Notes: a model not told the origin generated them from the sequence alone. Numbered from the stretch's first letter, positions 15,454 to 23,992 are shown. The stretch is DNA of 24,220 bases from Arenicella sp. (GCA_016763815.1 JAESTB010000076.1:1-24220), one strand, 5' to 3'. Program-made: numbers and translations.

Positions 15454-17258
15454 TTTTTCACCTCATCTAACGACGCCGTGGTCGTTTGGGTAAGGTCGCG
15501 TTCATGACACCAATCCCGCCATTGTGATCTGAGGGCGTTACCGAACTCGCGGCCAAACTGCTTTTCGTTCATTAGCGCCGATTCCTTCATTCTTTTTCGC
15601 AGACCAAAACGTAGCTCATGTAAGGTCTCTTGCAGCGCCGAAAGCTCTTTAGCGCGCTCCCCAAATTCAAACACAGTGTCAGTTGCTAAACCACTTAAAT
15701 TAAGTCGGTACAAGATGCTCGCAGTTACACGACTGGCGTGTGTTTGGCCCTTGAGCGAGATCACCGGTACGCCCATCCATAAAGCATCTAAGGTAGTAGT
15801 AGTGCCGTTGTATGGAGTTGTGTCTAAGGCAATATCAATATTGTTGTACTCATCTAAGTGGTGTTCGACTTTCGCTGTCGAGTGGTTAAATATAATGCGA
15901 TCTTCCGATATGCCGCGATCAACAAGTTGCTGTATAAAGAAGCCCGAGGCGTTTTTGTTCGTTAGCTGCTGGCGCTTAACGTAAAGAGTAGACTTTGGCA
16001 CAGCGAGCAGCGCGGCCGACCAGCAGTCCAGCGTAAGGCTAGATATCTTGGCTAAGTTACTAAACGATCCAAAGCGTATATGGCTTTGGTCCCCGCTCGG
16101 GTTAATATCGGGAGCGTTCTCTAGCGGTTTATAGCATAAGAAACCATTTGATAGACGTAATAGTTTTTCACTAAAAAACTGGTCATGCAGTTCGCTCGGA
16201 TCGACAACTCGGTCGGTGATTCGATAGCCAATGCTTTTTAGGCCAGTTGTCGAGGGGTAGCCAAGCCAACTCAGTTGTATCGGGGTCACATGTTTGGCGA
16301 ATACACCAAGACGATTGCCGCTAGTATGGCCGTTGAGATCAACCAGAATATCAATTTTGTCGGCGGTGATCTGTGTTGCGAATTGAGTATCGTCAATTTG
16401 CGAGCTGTCTCGCCAAACATCACATAGCTCGCCGATAGCCGCCGTTGCCTGGTCAACTGCTTTCGCGTCGCTATAGCCGGTTAAGTGGAACTCGTCTTTA
16501 TTCAAGCCCGTTAGCAGCGGTTGAATAAAAAATCGGATAGCGTGAGCGCAAAAGTCGGATGACACGAAGGCGAGTTTTAACTGCCGGGCCGGATTAGCCG
16601 TGTTCAGCGTATCGCTGACGCTTTGTTGGTTTGGAAACGCCTTGTTAACCCAAAGTTGAGTTAGCTGGTAATTGCTTTGCTGAGTGGTGTGCTCTAAGTA
16701 ATTGCTCCAGTATAGTAGGCGTTGAGTATAGGCGACATTATTAGGCTCTAGTGTGGCGGCTCTTGAATAGCCGTTATAGCCAGCGTCGGCACGACCTGTT
16801 CGGCAGTAGATAAGTGCCAGCTGAGCGTGTGAGCTGGCACTGTCGGGCTTTAACTTGATCGCGCGATTTAATTGTAATTCAGCCTTATCGAGCTGTGAAT
16901 CGTTGCTTAGCGCGAAGGCATATTCTCGATGAAGGGCGGCTACATTAGGACTTTTCTTGCACAGCCTAGCCATGATTGTGCAGGCATCTTTAGCTCGATT
17001 TTGCTCCGCGTAGACTAGTGATATATAGCGCAACTGGTTATTGCGTTCGGAGGTAGTCATCGGGTAAGCCTCTGACCTATCGGAAATTATGGAGCGAAGC
17101 TGGTCTGCATAAGCTATCGCGTCTTTGTGCCCCATTGCTCGCATGCATCTGAGCTTGGTGGTATCACCCCAAGCAGATCGCTCGTTTTCGCTCAGCCCGC
17201 TTAAGGCTCTTTGGTATCGGCCGCAGTTAAAGTGGCGTTCTATTTTACTTCGTTCCAC
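15450..17258 (-). CDS. TPR-containing GT41 glycosyltransferase (O-GlcNAc transferase-like)
   Basis: 602 residues, predicted to transfer a sugar (GlcNAc in the best-known members) from a UDP donor to Ser/Thr of cytosolic proteins. Residues about 1-210 hold TPR repeats (clear at 105-172). The GT41 catalytic region runs from about 225 to 580: SSDFCAH with His239, LVDLNGHTSGNR (305-315), PIQLSWLGYPSTTG (326-339), FSNLAK with Lys404 (human OGT K842 equivalent), and LDTTPYNGTTTTLDALWMGVPV (479-499) followed by SRV (509-511). These are the donor-binding motifs of the family. The start is GTG at 17258 with AAGAG upstream. It forms a two-gene operon with the degenerate paralogue downstream (4-base overlap). 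The acceptor protein is unknown; flagellin, adhesin and secretion components are possible. Nearby gspD gives only a weak hint. Confidence 0.88.
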   Translation of the reverse strand: MERSKIERHFNCGRYQRALSGLSENERSAWGDTTKLRCMRAMGHKDAIAYADQLRSIISDRSEAYPMTTSERNNQLRYISLVYAEQNRAKDACTIMARLCKKSPNVAALHREYAFALSNDSQLDKAELQLNRAIKLKPDSASSHAQLALIYCRTGRADAGYNGYSRAATLEPNNVAYTQRLLYWSNYLEHTTQQSNYQLTQLWVNKAFPNQQSVSDTLNTANPARQLKLAFVSSDFCAHAIRFFIQPLLTGLNKDEFHLTGYSDAKAVDQATAAIGELCDVWRDSSQIDDTQFATQITADKIDILVDLNGHTSGNRLGVFAKHVTPIQLSWLGYPSTTGLKSIGYRITDRVVDPSELHDQFFSEKLLRLSNGFLCYKPLENAPDINPSGDQSHIRFGSFSNLAKISSLTLDCWSAALLAVPKSTLYVKRQQLTNKNASGFFIQQLVDRGISEDRIIFNHSTAKVEHHLDEYNNIDIALDTTPYNGTTTTLDALWMGVPVISLKGQTHASRVTASILYRLNLSGLATDTVFEFGERAKELSALQETLHELRFGLRKRMKESALMNEKQFGREFGNALRSQWRDWCHERDLTQTTTASLDEVKK

Positions 17259-17601
17259 GTGGACTCTTTATTTTTATTGTTTTTTCCAATTTAATCACAA
17301 TTCTTGCTGAAGATCTGTGAATGTATTGTGCCCCCGCCCAAAAAACACCTGTCACAATAGTGTACACCATGCATGTCTCGAGATAAATGATGCTTGATGT
17401 TTGTCAATTAGATAGAGAGGGCTCTCTCGACGCCAATCAGCCGACTTGAGGTGGCTTAATTTGCCTACAGCGGTTTGCCGATGAGGAAATAAAAGCTGAA
17501 TGAGCGATAAAAAGGGCTTTTGTTGCGGCCTCTCTGCCCGTAGACTCTAGGTCTGATTTGCTTCCGTTTTTGTTTTCCCTAGTCGTGCTAGCGAGGCCCT
17601 T
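17259..17601. other. Divergent intergenic region, GT41 gene / rep
   Basis: 343 bases holding the promoters of two divergent genes. Two short self-complementary motifs occur, AGAGAG-GG-CTCTCT (17414-17427) and AAAAG-GG-CTTTT (about 17506-17517); both are short enough to be chance. No -35/-10 pair is convincing and no small gene is evident. Confidence 0.4.
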
Positions 17602-19641
17602 TTGTTTCAACAATTAAACCCTCAACAACGAGCTGCTGTGCAAGATTGCGAGCGGCCGATGTTAGTGCTGGCTGGCGCTGGTAGTGGTAAGACTCGAGTA
17701 ATTACTTATAAAATAGCGTGGCTGCTGACCAAAAAGTTTATAAATCCAAAGCATATCTACGCGGTGACCTTTACCAATAAGGCCGCAAGAGAAATGAAGG
17801 CGCGGGTTACCGAACTACTCGATGCCGATACGACTCGTGGTCTGACAGTCTCGACCTTTCATAGCTTGGGCATGGCAATTCTTCGCGAAGAGGTTGACGC
17901 TTCGGGTCGTAAGCCTGGCTTTTCCATTTTTGACCCAGCTGATTCACTCTTCGTGGTGCGCGAGCTTTTAAAAGCCGATCTCGATGACAATGGCTTAGTT
18001 GATCGTGTCCGCAATCAAATTTCCAGTTGGAAGAACGACTTAGTATCACCCGATGACGCTATTCGACTGGCTATGACCAATCCCGTGGAAGTCGCGGCGG
18101 CCAATGTCTACGGAGAATACGAGCGCTACTTGCAAGCGTGTAATGCGGTTGATCTCGACGATATGTTGTATTTGCCCAATGAGCTGATGCGTAAATTCGA
18201 CAACGTTCGAATTAAGTGGCAAGAGCGGGTTCAATATATGCTAGTCGATGAGTATCAAGATACCAACGCAGCACAATATCGCCTAGTTAAAACCTTGGTG
18301 GCGGGCTCGGGTGGCAATGGTCTCACAGCGGTTGGCGACGATGACCAATCTATTTACGCCTGGCGCGGTGCGCAGCCTGAGAACTTGGTTCAGCTGCAAA
18401 CCGACTTTCCGACCTTAGAACTGGTAAAGTTAGAGCAGAATTACCGTTCGATGGGGCGCATATTAGCACTCGCCAACCATGTTATTCAAAACAACCCGCG
18501 ACCATTTGAAAAGCATTTATGGAGCGACCTTGGCATTGGTGACCCAATCTTAGTTATTAATGCTGAGAACGATGAACGTGAGGCTGAGAAAGTAGTCGCT
18601 GGTTTAATGCAGCACCGTTTTCAGCATCAAACCCCGTATAAAAGCTATGCGATATTATATCGCGGCAATCATCAGGCTCGAATGCTTGAACAAAAGCTGC
18701 GCGAGATGCATATCCCGTACTACCTAAGCGGCGGCCTGTCCTTTTTTGATCGCTCTGAGATCAAAGATGTAATGGCTTACTTACGCCTAATTAGTAACCC
18801 GTCAGACGATAATGCCTTTGTGCGCGCGATTAACACGCCGCGTCGAGGTATAGGCGCGTCAACTTTAGAAGCCTTATCGGCGGCTGCAAAAGCAGATTCT
18901 GAAGACTCAGGCAAAATTGGTTTAGAAGCATGCAGCTTATATGGGGCCATCACTAGCCCGTTTGTCCATCAGTTTTTGCAGCCCAAACGCCAAGGCGCCA
19001 TACGAGAGTTTCAGCATTGGCTTAGCGGCATGATGGAGCGGGCGCTGACCGATCCGCCGATGCAGCTGATTGATGATATTTTGAATGAAATTGGCTACGA
19101 AGAATGGGTAACTAAACAAAGTGCCAGCCCGGAACAGGCCGAGATGCGTTGGCGAAATGTGACTGACCTACTAAATTGGGTTAAGTCGATCGTTAACAAA
19201 GGCGAAGGCAGAATGTTAGCCGACGTTGTCGCCACCGTTAGTTTAATGGGCATCCTAGAGAAAAATAATGATGATGAAGATGCTAACGTTGTTTCCTTGA
19301 TGACATTGCATGCGTCTAAAGGCCTAGAGTTTCCTCATGTGACCATCGTTGGTATGGAAGAAGAGATCTTGCCTCACAAAACCAGCATTGAAGAAGATAT
19401 GGTAGAAGAAGAGCGACGCCTGTTTTACGTTGGCATCACGCGCGCTCAGCGAGAACTGACTTTGTCGTATGCTAATCAACGTAAGCGTTATGGTGAGATC
19501 ATTAATTGCTCTCCAAGTCGCTTCCTAGACGAATTAGATGAGCAACATATTGTCTGGGAAGAAAAATTAGCACAAGACCCGCAGCGAAAAGAAGAAGTAG
19601 GTCAAGCTCATTTGGCCGCCATGCGGGAACTGCTTGCTTAG
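17602..19641 (+). CDS. rep: ATP-dependent DNA helicase Rep (UvrD/PcrA superfamily 1A)
   Basis: 679 residues, a 3'-5' helicase that aids replication fork progress past bound proteins. Motifs in order: LNPQQRAAV (Q-motif region, 5-13), Walker A GAGSGKT (25-31), VTFTNKAAREM (motif Ia), LVDEYQDTN (Walker B/motif II), VGDDDQSIYAWRGA (motif III), EQNYRS (motif IV region), TLHASKGLEFPHV (motif V) and FYVGITRAQREL (motif VI). Length and the short N-terminus match Rep (about 670) rather than UvrD (about 720). The start is TTG at 17602, placed by GAGG five bases upstream and by alignment to the usual Rep N-terminus. It has no close operon partner; petA begins 274 bases later. Confidence 0.95.
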   Translation: MFQQLNPQQRAAVQDCERPMLVLAGAGSGKTRVITYKIAWLLTKKFINPKHIYAVTFTNKAAREMKARVTELLDADTTRGLTVSTFHSLGMAILREEVDASGRKPGFSIFDPADSLFVVRELLKADLDDNGLVDRVRNQISSWKNDLVSPDDAIRLAMTNPVEVAAANVYGEYERYLQACNAVDLDDMLYLPNELMRKFDNVRIKWQERVQYMLVDEYQDTNAAQYRLVKTLVAGSGGNGLTAVGDDDQSIYAWRGAQPENLVQLQTDFPTLELVKLEQNYRSMGRILALANHVIQNNPRPFEKHLWSDLGIGDPILVINAENDEREAEKVVAGLMQHRFQHQTPYKSYAILYRGNHQARMLEQKLREMHIPYYLSGGLSFFDRSEIKDVMAYLRLISNPSDDNAFVRAINTPRRGIGASTLEALSAAAKADSEDSGKIGLEACSLYGAITSPFVHQFLQPKRQGAIREFQHWLSGMMERALTDPPMQLIDDILNEIGYEEWVTKQSASPEQAEMRWRNVTDLLNWVKSIVNKGEGRMLADVVATVSLMGILEKNNDDEDANVVSLMTLHASKGLEFPHVTIVGMEEEILPHKTSIEEDMVEEERRLFYVGITRAQRELTLSYANQRKRYGEIINCSPSRFLDELDEQHIVWEEKLAQDPQRKEEVGQAHLAAMRELLA

Positions 19642-19713
19642 AGATTGAGGGTATTCATAATTAAAATATCTGTAATTTTTAACCTTTCAAATGAGCCAAA
19701 GGCTTGACACATC

Positions 19714-19722
19714 TGGTACAAT
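19714..19722 (+). promoter_or_regulatory. Candidate extended -10 promoter for petABC
   Basis: TGGTACAAT matches the TGnTAnAAT extended -10 form. A TTGACA lies only seven bases upstream (19704-19709), too close to serve as its -35. Use of this site would give petA a leader of about 190 bases. Confidence 0.35.
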
Positions 19723-19915
19723 CGCGCCCGACGAACGAATTAGGTGTGTGTATTTAAAATAGGCTCATAAAACGCACCCTACTTTGGCGAAGTCAACTCA
19801 TTGAATGTAAATGAGTTTTCAGGTTCGATGTTTTGAATGCATCGCCTCGCCACGAAAAAATTTAATTTAGCTAATATTCTAGGTCTAATTGACTTAGACA
19901 ATCTTAGGAGCACCT

Positions 19916-20551
19916 ATGGCTGACAATAACGTTAGCGACGTAAATGCCGATGGCATGAGCGTTGAAGATCGAAAGAGGCGTCGTTTCCTCACTGGTATGA
20001 CCGCAGGCTTTGGCGCTATTGGCGCTGGCGTAGCCGTGGTGCCGTTTGTAATGAGCATGGCCCCAAGTGAGCGCGCCAAGAATGCCGGTGCGCCGGTTCA
20101 ATTTGACTTTTCTAAACTTCAAGAAGGTCAAATGGTTAAAGTTGAATGGCGCGGTAAGCCTGTAGTGTTACTACAGCGCACTAGCGAGATGATGGCTGGC
20201 CTCGAACAGATTGAAGGCAATCTGGCCGATGCTGGATCAGCATCAAGCTCGCAACCTGTCTATGCTCAGAACAACAAACGCTCTGACGCCGCTCGTCCAG
20301 AACTGCTGGTGATGGAAGGTGTGTGTACGCATCTTGGATGCTCTCCAGTCGAAAAACTGGCTCTCGGTCCAGATCCGGAAATGGGCGATGACTCACAAGG
20401 CGGTTTTTTCTGCCCGTGTCATGGCTCTAAGTTTGATTTAGCTGGCCGGGTATATAAAAATGTACCGGCGACCACTAATATGGCTATACCGCCGTATAGA
20501 TTTGAAGGCTTAGTCATCCACATTGGTGACGACGAAGGGAGGATTACATAA
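19916..20551 (+). CDS. petA: Ubiquinol-cytochrome c reductase iron-sulfur (Rieske) subunit
   Basis: The 211-residue Rieske protein of the cytochrome bc1 complex, carrying the 2Fe-2S cluster that takes the first electron from ubiquinol at the Qo site on the periplasmic side. The N-terminus has RKRRRFL (19-25) before a single hydrophobic anchor (about 26-48), consistent with Tat-dependent export. The cluster ligands lie in CTHLGC (137-142) and CPCHGS (166-171), with the conserved FDLAGRVY after them. An insert of about 35 residues between the anchor domain and the first cluster box (about 95-128, rich in A, S and N) is loop-like. The ATG follows AGGAG at a good distance. Its TAA overlaps the petB ATG by one base, so the two are translationally coupled. 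Confidence 0.97.
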   Translation: MADNNVSDVNADGMSVEDRKRRRFLTGMTAGFGAIGAGVAVVPFVMSMAPSERAKNAGAPVQFDFSKLQEGQMVKVEWRGKPVVLLQRTSEMMAGLEQIEGNLADAGSASSSQPVYAQNNKRSDAARPELLVMEGVCTHLGCSPVEKLALGPDPEMGDDSQGGFFCPCHGSKFDLAGRVYKNVPATTNMAIPPYRFEGLVIHIGDDEGRIT

Positions 20552-21945
20552 TGGCTATTCATCGTCATGACAACCATAAGAGTGCCAACGCAGTAATGGA
20601 GTGGGTCGATAAGCGCTTCCCGGCAACTAAAGTTTGGAATGAGCATCTTGCCGAGTACATGGCCGCCAAAAATTTCAACTTTTGGTACTTTTTCGGCTCA
20701 TTAGCTATTTTGATGTTGGTATTGCAGCTTGCTACTGGCATCTTTTTGACTATGCATTACAAGCCAGACGCTGAGTTGGCGTTCGCGTCAGTGGAGTATA
20801 TTATGCGCGACGTGCCATTTGGTTGGCTGGTGCGTTATTTGCATTCAACCGGTGCGTCTATGTTCTTTGTGGTCGTATACTTACATATGTTTCGCGGTGT
20901 TATCTACGGCTCGCATCGTGAGCCGCGTGAATTGGTTTGGTTGATTGGTTGTGTAATTTTTGTAGCCTTGATGGCGGAAGCCTTTATGGGCTATTTACTT
21001 CCATGGGGCAATATGTCCTATTGGGGTGCTCAAGTAATTTTGTCACTGTTTGACGTTATTCCGTACGTTGGCCCAGCGCTAACTGAGTGGATTCGAGGCG
21101 ACTTTGTTATCTCTGATGCCACTTTGAATCGTTTCTTTGCGTTCCACGTTATTCTGCTACCGCTAATCTTGGTTGCCCTGGTATTTTTGCATCTTGTTGC
21201 ACTTCATCAAGTTGGTTCAAACAACCCAGACGGTATCGAAATTTATGACCACGTAGATGAAGACGGCAAGCCTTTAGACGGCATCGCATTCTTCCCATAC
21301 ATCGTCGTCAAAGATTTGATAGGTGTGGCTGGTTTCTTAATCATCTATCTAGGCAACGTATTCTTCTGGCCAGACGGTGGTGGTGTTTTATTAGAAAAAG
21401 ATAACTTCGCACCAGCAAACTCGCTGCAGACCCCGCCCGATATCGTACCGCTTTGGTATTTCACTCCGTTCTATTCAATCTTGCGTGCGAGCACAACGTC
21501 GTTGTTATTCGCGCTCGAAATTATTACCGGCTTGATCGTTCTTTGGTTATGGATAAGAGCGAAGGTAAGCATTAAAGCTAAAATCGGTTTTACCTTGCTA
21601 GCCATCGGGGTTTTCCTTGGTTTGCTATTTGGCAGTGGTAAAGCATGGGGCGTTATTCTAATGGCGGCGGCGATTGTCTGCTTTTTCTTGCTTCCTTGGT
21701 TAGATCGGTCACCGGTTTACTCAATCCGCTACCGTAGCTTACCGTTTAAAATTGCCTTGGTATTATTCTTGGCGGCCTTCTTTATCTTAGGCTATTTAGG
21801 CATGAATTCACCAACACCCGGTAGAACTTTGTTAGCGCAAATCTGCACCGTCGCTTACTTCGCGTTCTTCGCTTTGATGCCTTGGTTTACCAGTATTGGT
21901 AAAACTAAGCCTGAGCCTAGCCGTGTCGTTTACGAAGCGCATTAG
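20551..21945 (+). CDS. petB: Cytochrome b of the bc1 complex
   Basis: 464 residues, the membrane core of ubiquinol:cytochrome c oxidoreductase, binding hemes bL and bH. The probable ligands are H98/H112 and H199/H214; the second pair has the 15-residue spacing typical of beta/gammaproteobacterial cytochrome b. The Qo-site tetrapeptide is PLWY (300-303) where Pseudomonas-type proteins have PVWY and alphaproteobacteria and mitochondria PEWY. After ILRA (310-313) there is an extra stretch of about 50 residues containing two hydrophobic segments (about 318-336 and 345-361) before the usual WGVILM...LPWLDRSPV. This makes the protein about 60 residues longer than Pseudomonas-type petB. It overlaps petA by one base and is followed 11 bases later by petC. 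Confidence 0.97.
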   Translation: MAIHRHDNHKSANAVMEWVDKRFPATKVWNEHLAEYMAAKNFNFWYFFGSLAILMLVLQLATGIFLTMHYKPDAELAFASVEYIMRDVPFGWLVRYLHSTGASMFFVVVYLHMFRGVIYGSHREPRELVWLIGCVIFVALMAEAFMGYLLPWGNMSYWGAQVILSLFDVIPYVGPALTEWIRGDFVISDATLNRFFAFHVILLPLILVALVFLHLVALHQVGSNNPDGIEIYDHVDEDGKPLDGIAFFPYIVVKDLIGVAGFLIIYLGNVFFWPDGGGVLLEKDNFAPANSLQTPPDIVPLWYFTPFYSILRASTTSLLFALEIITGLIVLWLWIRAKVSIKAKIGFTLLAIGVFLGLLFGSGKAWGVILMAAAIVCFFLLPWLDRSPVYSIRYRSLPFKIALVLFLAAFFILGYLGMNSPTPGRTLLAQICTVAYFAFFALMPWFTSIGKTKPEPSRVVYEAH

Positions 21946-21956
21946 GAGACACTCAA

Positions 21957-22751
21957 ATGAAAAAATTATCTCTATTAGTAGTTGCTCTAGTCTCTGCCGC
22001 TGTTATTGGCTCTAGCGCATTTGCCGCTGGCGGCCATGGCGCTGTAGTTGACCAAGTGCACATGAACATGTCTGACAAAGCATCGCTGCAAAATGGTGCA
22101 AAGATCTTCGTTAACTATTGTCTCTCTTGTCATAGTGCTCAGTACTCGCGTTATAACCGCGTTGCTAAAGACTTAGACATTCCTCTGTGGCAGCTCAAGG
22201 AAAACTTGATGTTCACTACTGAGAAGGAAGGTGACTTAATGAAGACAACTATGCCGGCTGAAAACGCTAAGGCATGGTTCGGTGTCGCGCCTCCTGATCT
22301 TTCTTTGGTTGCTCGTGTCCGCAGTCCAGATTGGATTTACACTTACCTACGCGCTTTTTACATTGACGAGAGCAGTCCAAGCGGCTGGAATAACTCATTG
22401 TTTGAAAACGTAGCAATGCCGCATGCAATGTATGAATTGCAAGGCGTGCAAAAGATTGTTGGTAAAGTCGACGCAGATAGCCACGGCGCTATCGATGCAC
22501 ATGCCTCTAGTGACGCCGTTGGTGATCATAAAGTAGTCGGTGATACCATCTTTGAGCTATCGCACCCTGGTAAGTTAACGCCAGTTGAGTTTGATAAATC
22601 AATGACTGATCTGACAACGTTCTTGAGCTACATGGCTGAGCCAGCTCAGTTGCAGCGCAAAACTATTGGCGTTTACACCATCGCTTTCTTAATAATCTTG
22701 CTGATTCTTTGCATACTTCTTAAGAAAGAGTACTGGCGTGACGTTCATTAG
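21957..22751 (+). CDS. petC: Cytochrome c1 of the bc1 complex
   Basis: 264 residues. A signal peptide with cleavage near AFA-AGG (about residue 23) leads to a periplasmic heme-c domain with CLSCH at 55-59, followed by SAQYSRYNR, and the probable axial Met154 in NVAMPHAMYELQG. A C-terminal transmembrane anchor (about 237-255) ends in KKEYWRDVH. It accepts electrons from the Rieske cluster and passes them to a soluble or membrane c-type cytochrome. Between the Met region and the conserved HPGKLTPVEFDK lies an Asp/His/Ala-rich linker (171-192) longer than I expect for the family. AGGAG precedes the ATG. It is the last gene of petABC. Confidence 0.96.
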   Translation: MKKLSLLVVALVSAAVIGSSAFAAGGHGAVVDQVHMNMSDKASLQNGAKIFVNYCLSCHSAQYSRYNRVAKDLDIPLWQLKENLMFTTEKEGDLMKTTMPAENAKAWFGVAPPDLSLVARVRSPDWIYTYLRAFYIDESSPSGWNNSLFENVAMPHAMYELQGVQKIVGKVDADSHGAIDAHASSDAVGDHKVVGDTIFELSHPGKLTPVEFDKSMTDLTTFLSYMAEPAQLQRKTIGVYTIAFLIILLILCILLKKEYWRDVH

Positions 22752-22785
22752 GGCGCGGCTAACATAGTTAAATAGGCTAGCTAAC

Positions 22786-22828
22786 AAACGTGGCTTGGGG
22801 CTTGACCATGTCGCGTTTTGTTTTTTTT
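22786..22828 (+). terminator. Possible terminator after petC
   Basis: AAACG-TGG (22786-22793) can pair with CCA (22806-22808) and CGTTT (22814-22818), leaving a five-base bulge, and a run TTTT-G-T8 follows at 22816-22828. The stem is imperfect, so readthrough into sspA is possible. Confidence 0.4.
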
Positions 22829-22842
22829 AAAGAATGCTTAAA

Positions 22843-22868
22843 ACGTTAGAATATTTATACGCTAACGT
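22843..22868. repeat. Inverted repeat upstream of sspA
   Basis: ACGTTAG (22843-22849) and CTAACGT (22862-22868) are separated by 12 AT-rich bases, about 42 bases before the sspA start. It could be an operator or part of the petC-sspA terminator; a 7-bp stem is not significant on its own. Confidence 0.3.
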
Positions 22869-22910
22869 CGTTTTGCACTCTATATTCCAATCTTAAAAAA
22901 GGAAATTAGT

Positions 22911-23534
22911 ATGAATACACTCGCAACCAGACGCTCGATAATGACGCTTTACTCTGGAACAGACTGCGTGTTGAGTCATGCCTGCCGGATCGTCTTACAA
23001 GAGAAAGACATTGAGTGTGAAGTGGTATACACCGACCCTTCAGACACATGCCAAGAGCTTGCCGAGTTCAATCCATACTACGAGACACCAACCTTGGTAG
23101 ACCGTGATTTGATCTTGTACGACCCGTTCATTATTAATGAATATTTAGATGAGCGGCTACCACATCCACCATTAATGCCGGTTGATCCCGTATCGCGTGC
23201 AAAGCAGCGTTTGATGATTATGCGACTGAATCGTGATTGGTTTGACTCCTTAAAAGCTTTGCAAGAAGACAAAAGAGACAAAGCGGCTCACAAGGTGCTT
23301 CGCGATGGCCTAATAGCGATTTCACCATTATTTGCCGAGCAAGATTATGCGATGGGCGATGACTATTCATTAGTAGATGTTATTTTGGCCCCGCTATTAT
23401 GGCGTTTGCCAACCTTGAATATTATCTTGCCTAAGCAAGCCCAAGTTGTTGAAGAGTATTCCGAGCGTTTATTCGCTCGTCAAGCTTTCCAAGACAGCAT
23501 GAGTGATACTGAGCGTGATTTACGCGGATTTTAA
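22911..23534 (+). CDS. sspA: Stringent starvation protein A
   Basis: 207 residues with a glutathione-transferase fold that lacks enzymatic activity in studied members. It binds RNA polymerase and alters transcription in stationary phase and acid stress. The thioredoxin-like N domain begins MTLYSGTDCVLSHACRIVLQEKDI; the conserved FNPYYETPTLVDRDLILYDPFIINEYLDERLPHPPLMPVDP (54-95) is diagnostic, and the C-terminal all-helical domain contains DDYSLVDVILAPLLWRLP. The start at ATG 22911 has AAGGA about eight bases upstream; an internal ATG (codon 11) is a possible alternative. It stands directly after petABC and before sspB, the usual gammaproteobacterial order. Confidence 0.96.
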   Translation: MNTLATRRSIMTLYSGTDCVLSHACRIVLQEKDIECEVVYTDPSDTCQELAEFNPYYETPTLVDRDLILYDPFIINEYLDERLPHPPLMPVDPVSRAKQRLMIMRLNRDWFDSLKALQEDKRDKAAHKVLRDGLIAISPLFAEQDYAMGDDYSLVDVILAPLLWRLPTLNIILPKQAQVVEEYSERLFARQAFQDSMSDTERDLRGF

Positions 23535-23566
23535 TCCGTTTTAACACCCAATTGGTGACCGATACA

Positions 23567-23992
23567 ATGACTTCGACTAAACCGTATTTGATGCGCGCAA
23601 TCTTTGAGTGGACTGAAGACAATGGCTTCACTGCTCAGGTTTTAGTCGACGCCGAGGCCGATGGCGTCGAAGTGCCAAAAGCCCATGTGGTTGACGGGCA
23701 GATAGTACTAAATATCAGCTCGTCAGCCGTGCAAGTGCATACTATGGATAACGAATGTATTAGCTTTTCGGCGCGCTTCAGCGGTGTTGAGCAAAATATT
23801 TTCTTGCCAATTGATTCCATTCTGGCAATATTTGCCCGTGAAAACTCACAAGGTATTTACTTCGAAGACATGGGTGACGACGGCGCTGATCCAGAGCCAA
23901 CAGCTCCGCCTCGTGTCCCGAGCGAGCCAACTAAGTTAAAGACTAAAACTAAGCCTAAGCGCGATACGTCGCATTTGAAGGTTATTAAGTAG
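23567..23992 (+). CDS. sspB: ClpXP protease specificity-enhancing factor SspB
   Basis: An adaptor that binds ssrA-tagged and other substrates and delivers them to ClpXP. With the ATG at 23567 it has 141 residues; TTG/GTG codons at 23552/23555 would add five residues but fit the family start (TSTKPYLMRAIFEW) less well. The substrate-binding domain occupies about residues 5-105 (VVDGQIVLNISSSAVQ, ISFSARFSGVEQNIFLPIDSILAIFARENSQGIYF). A flexible linker (about 110-130, rich in P, E, K and T) follows, and the C-terminal ClpX-docking tail ends RDTSHLKVIK. It lies 32 bases after sspA and is presumably co-transcribed. Confidence 0.96.
   Translation: MTSTKPYLMRAIFEWTEDNGFTAQVLVDAEADGVEVPKAHVVDGQIVLNISSSAVQVHTMDNECISFSARFSGVEQNIFLPIDSILAIFARENSQGIYFEDMGDDGADPEPTAPPRVPSEPTKLKTKTKPKRDTSHLKVIK

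Noticed and set aside
17414..17427. AGAGAG-GG-CTCTCT palindrome between the GT41 gene and rep
   Set aside because: A 6-bp stem is too short to claim as an operator without conservation data.
19704..19722. TTGACA followed by TACAAT as a sigma-70 promoter
   Set aside because: The two boxes are only seven bases apart, so they cannot be a -35/-10 pair; only the extended -10 reading was kept.
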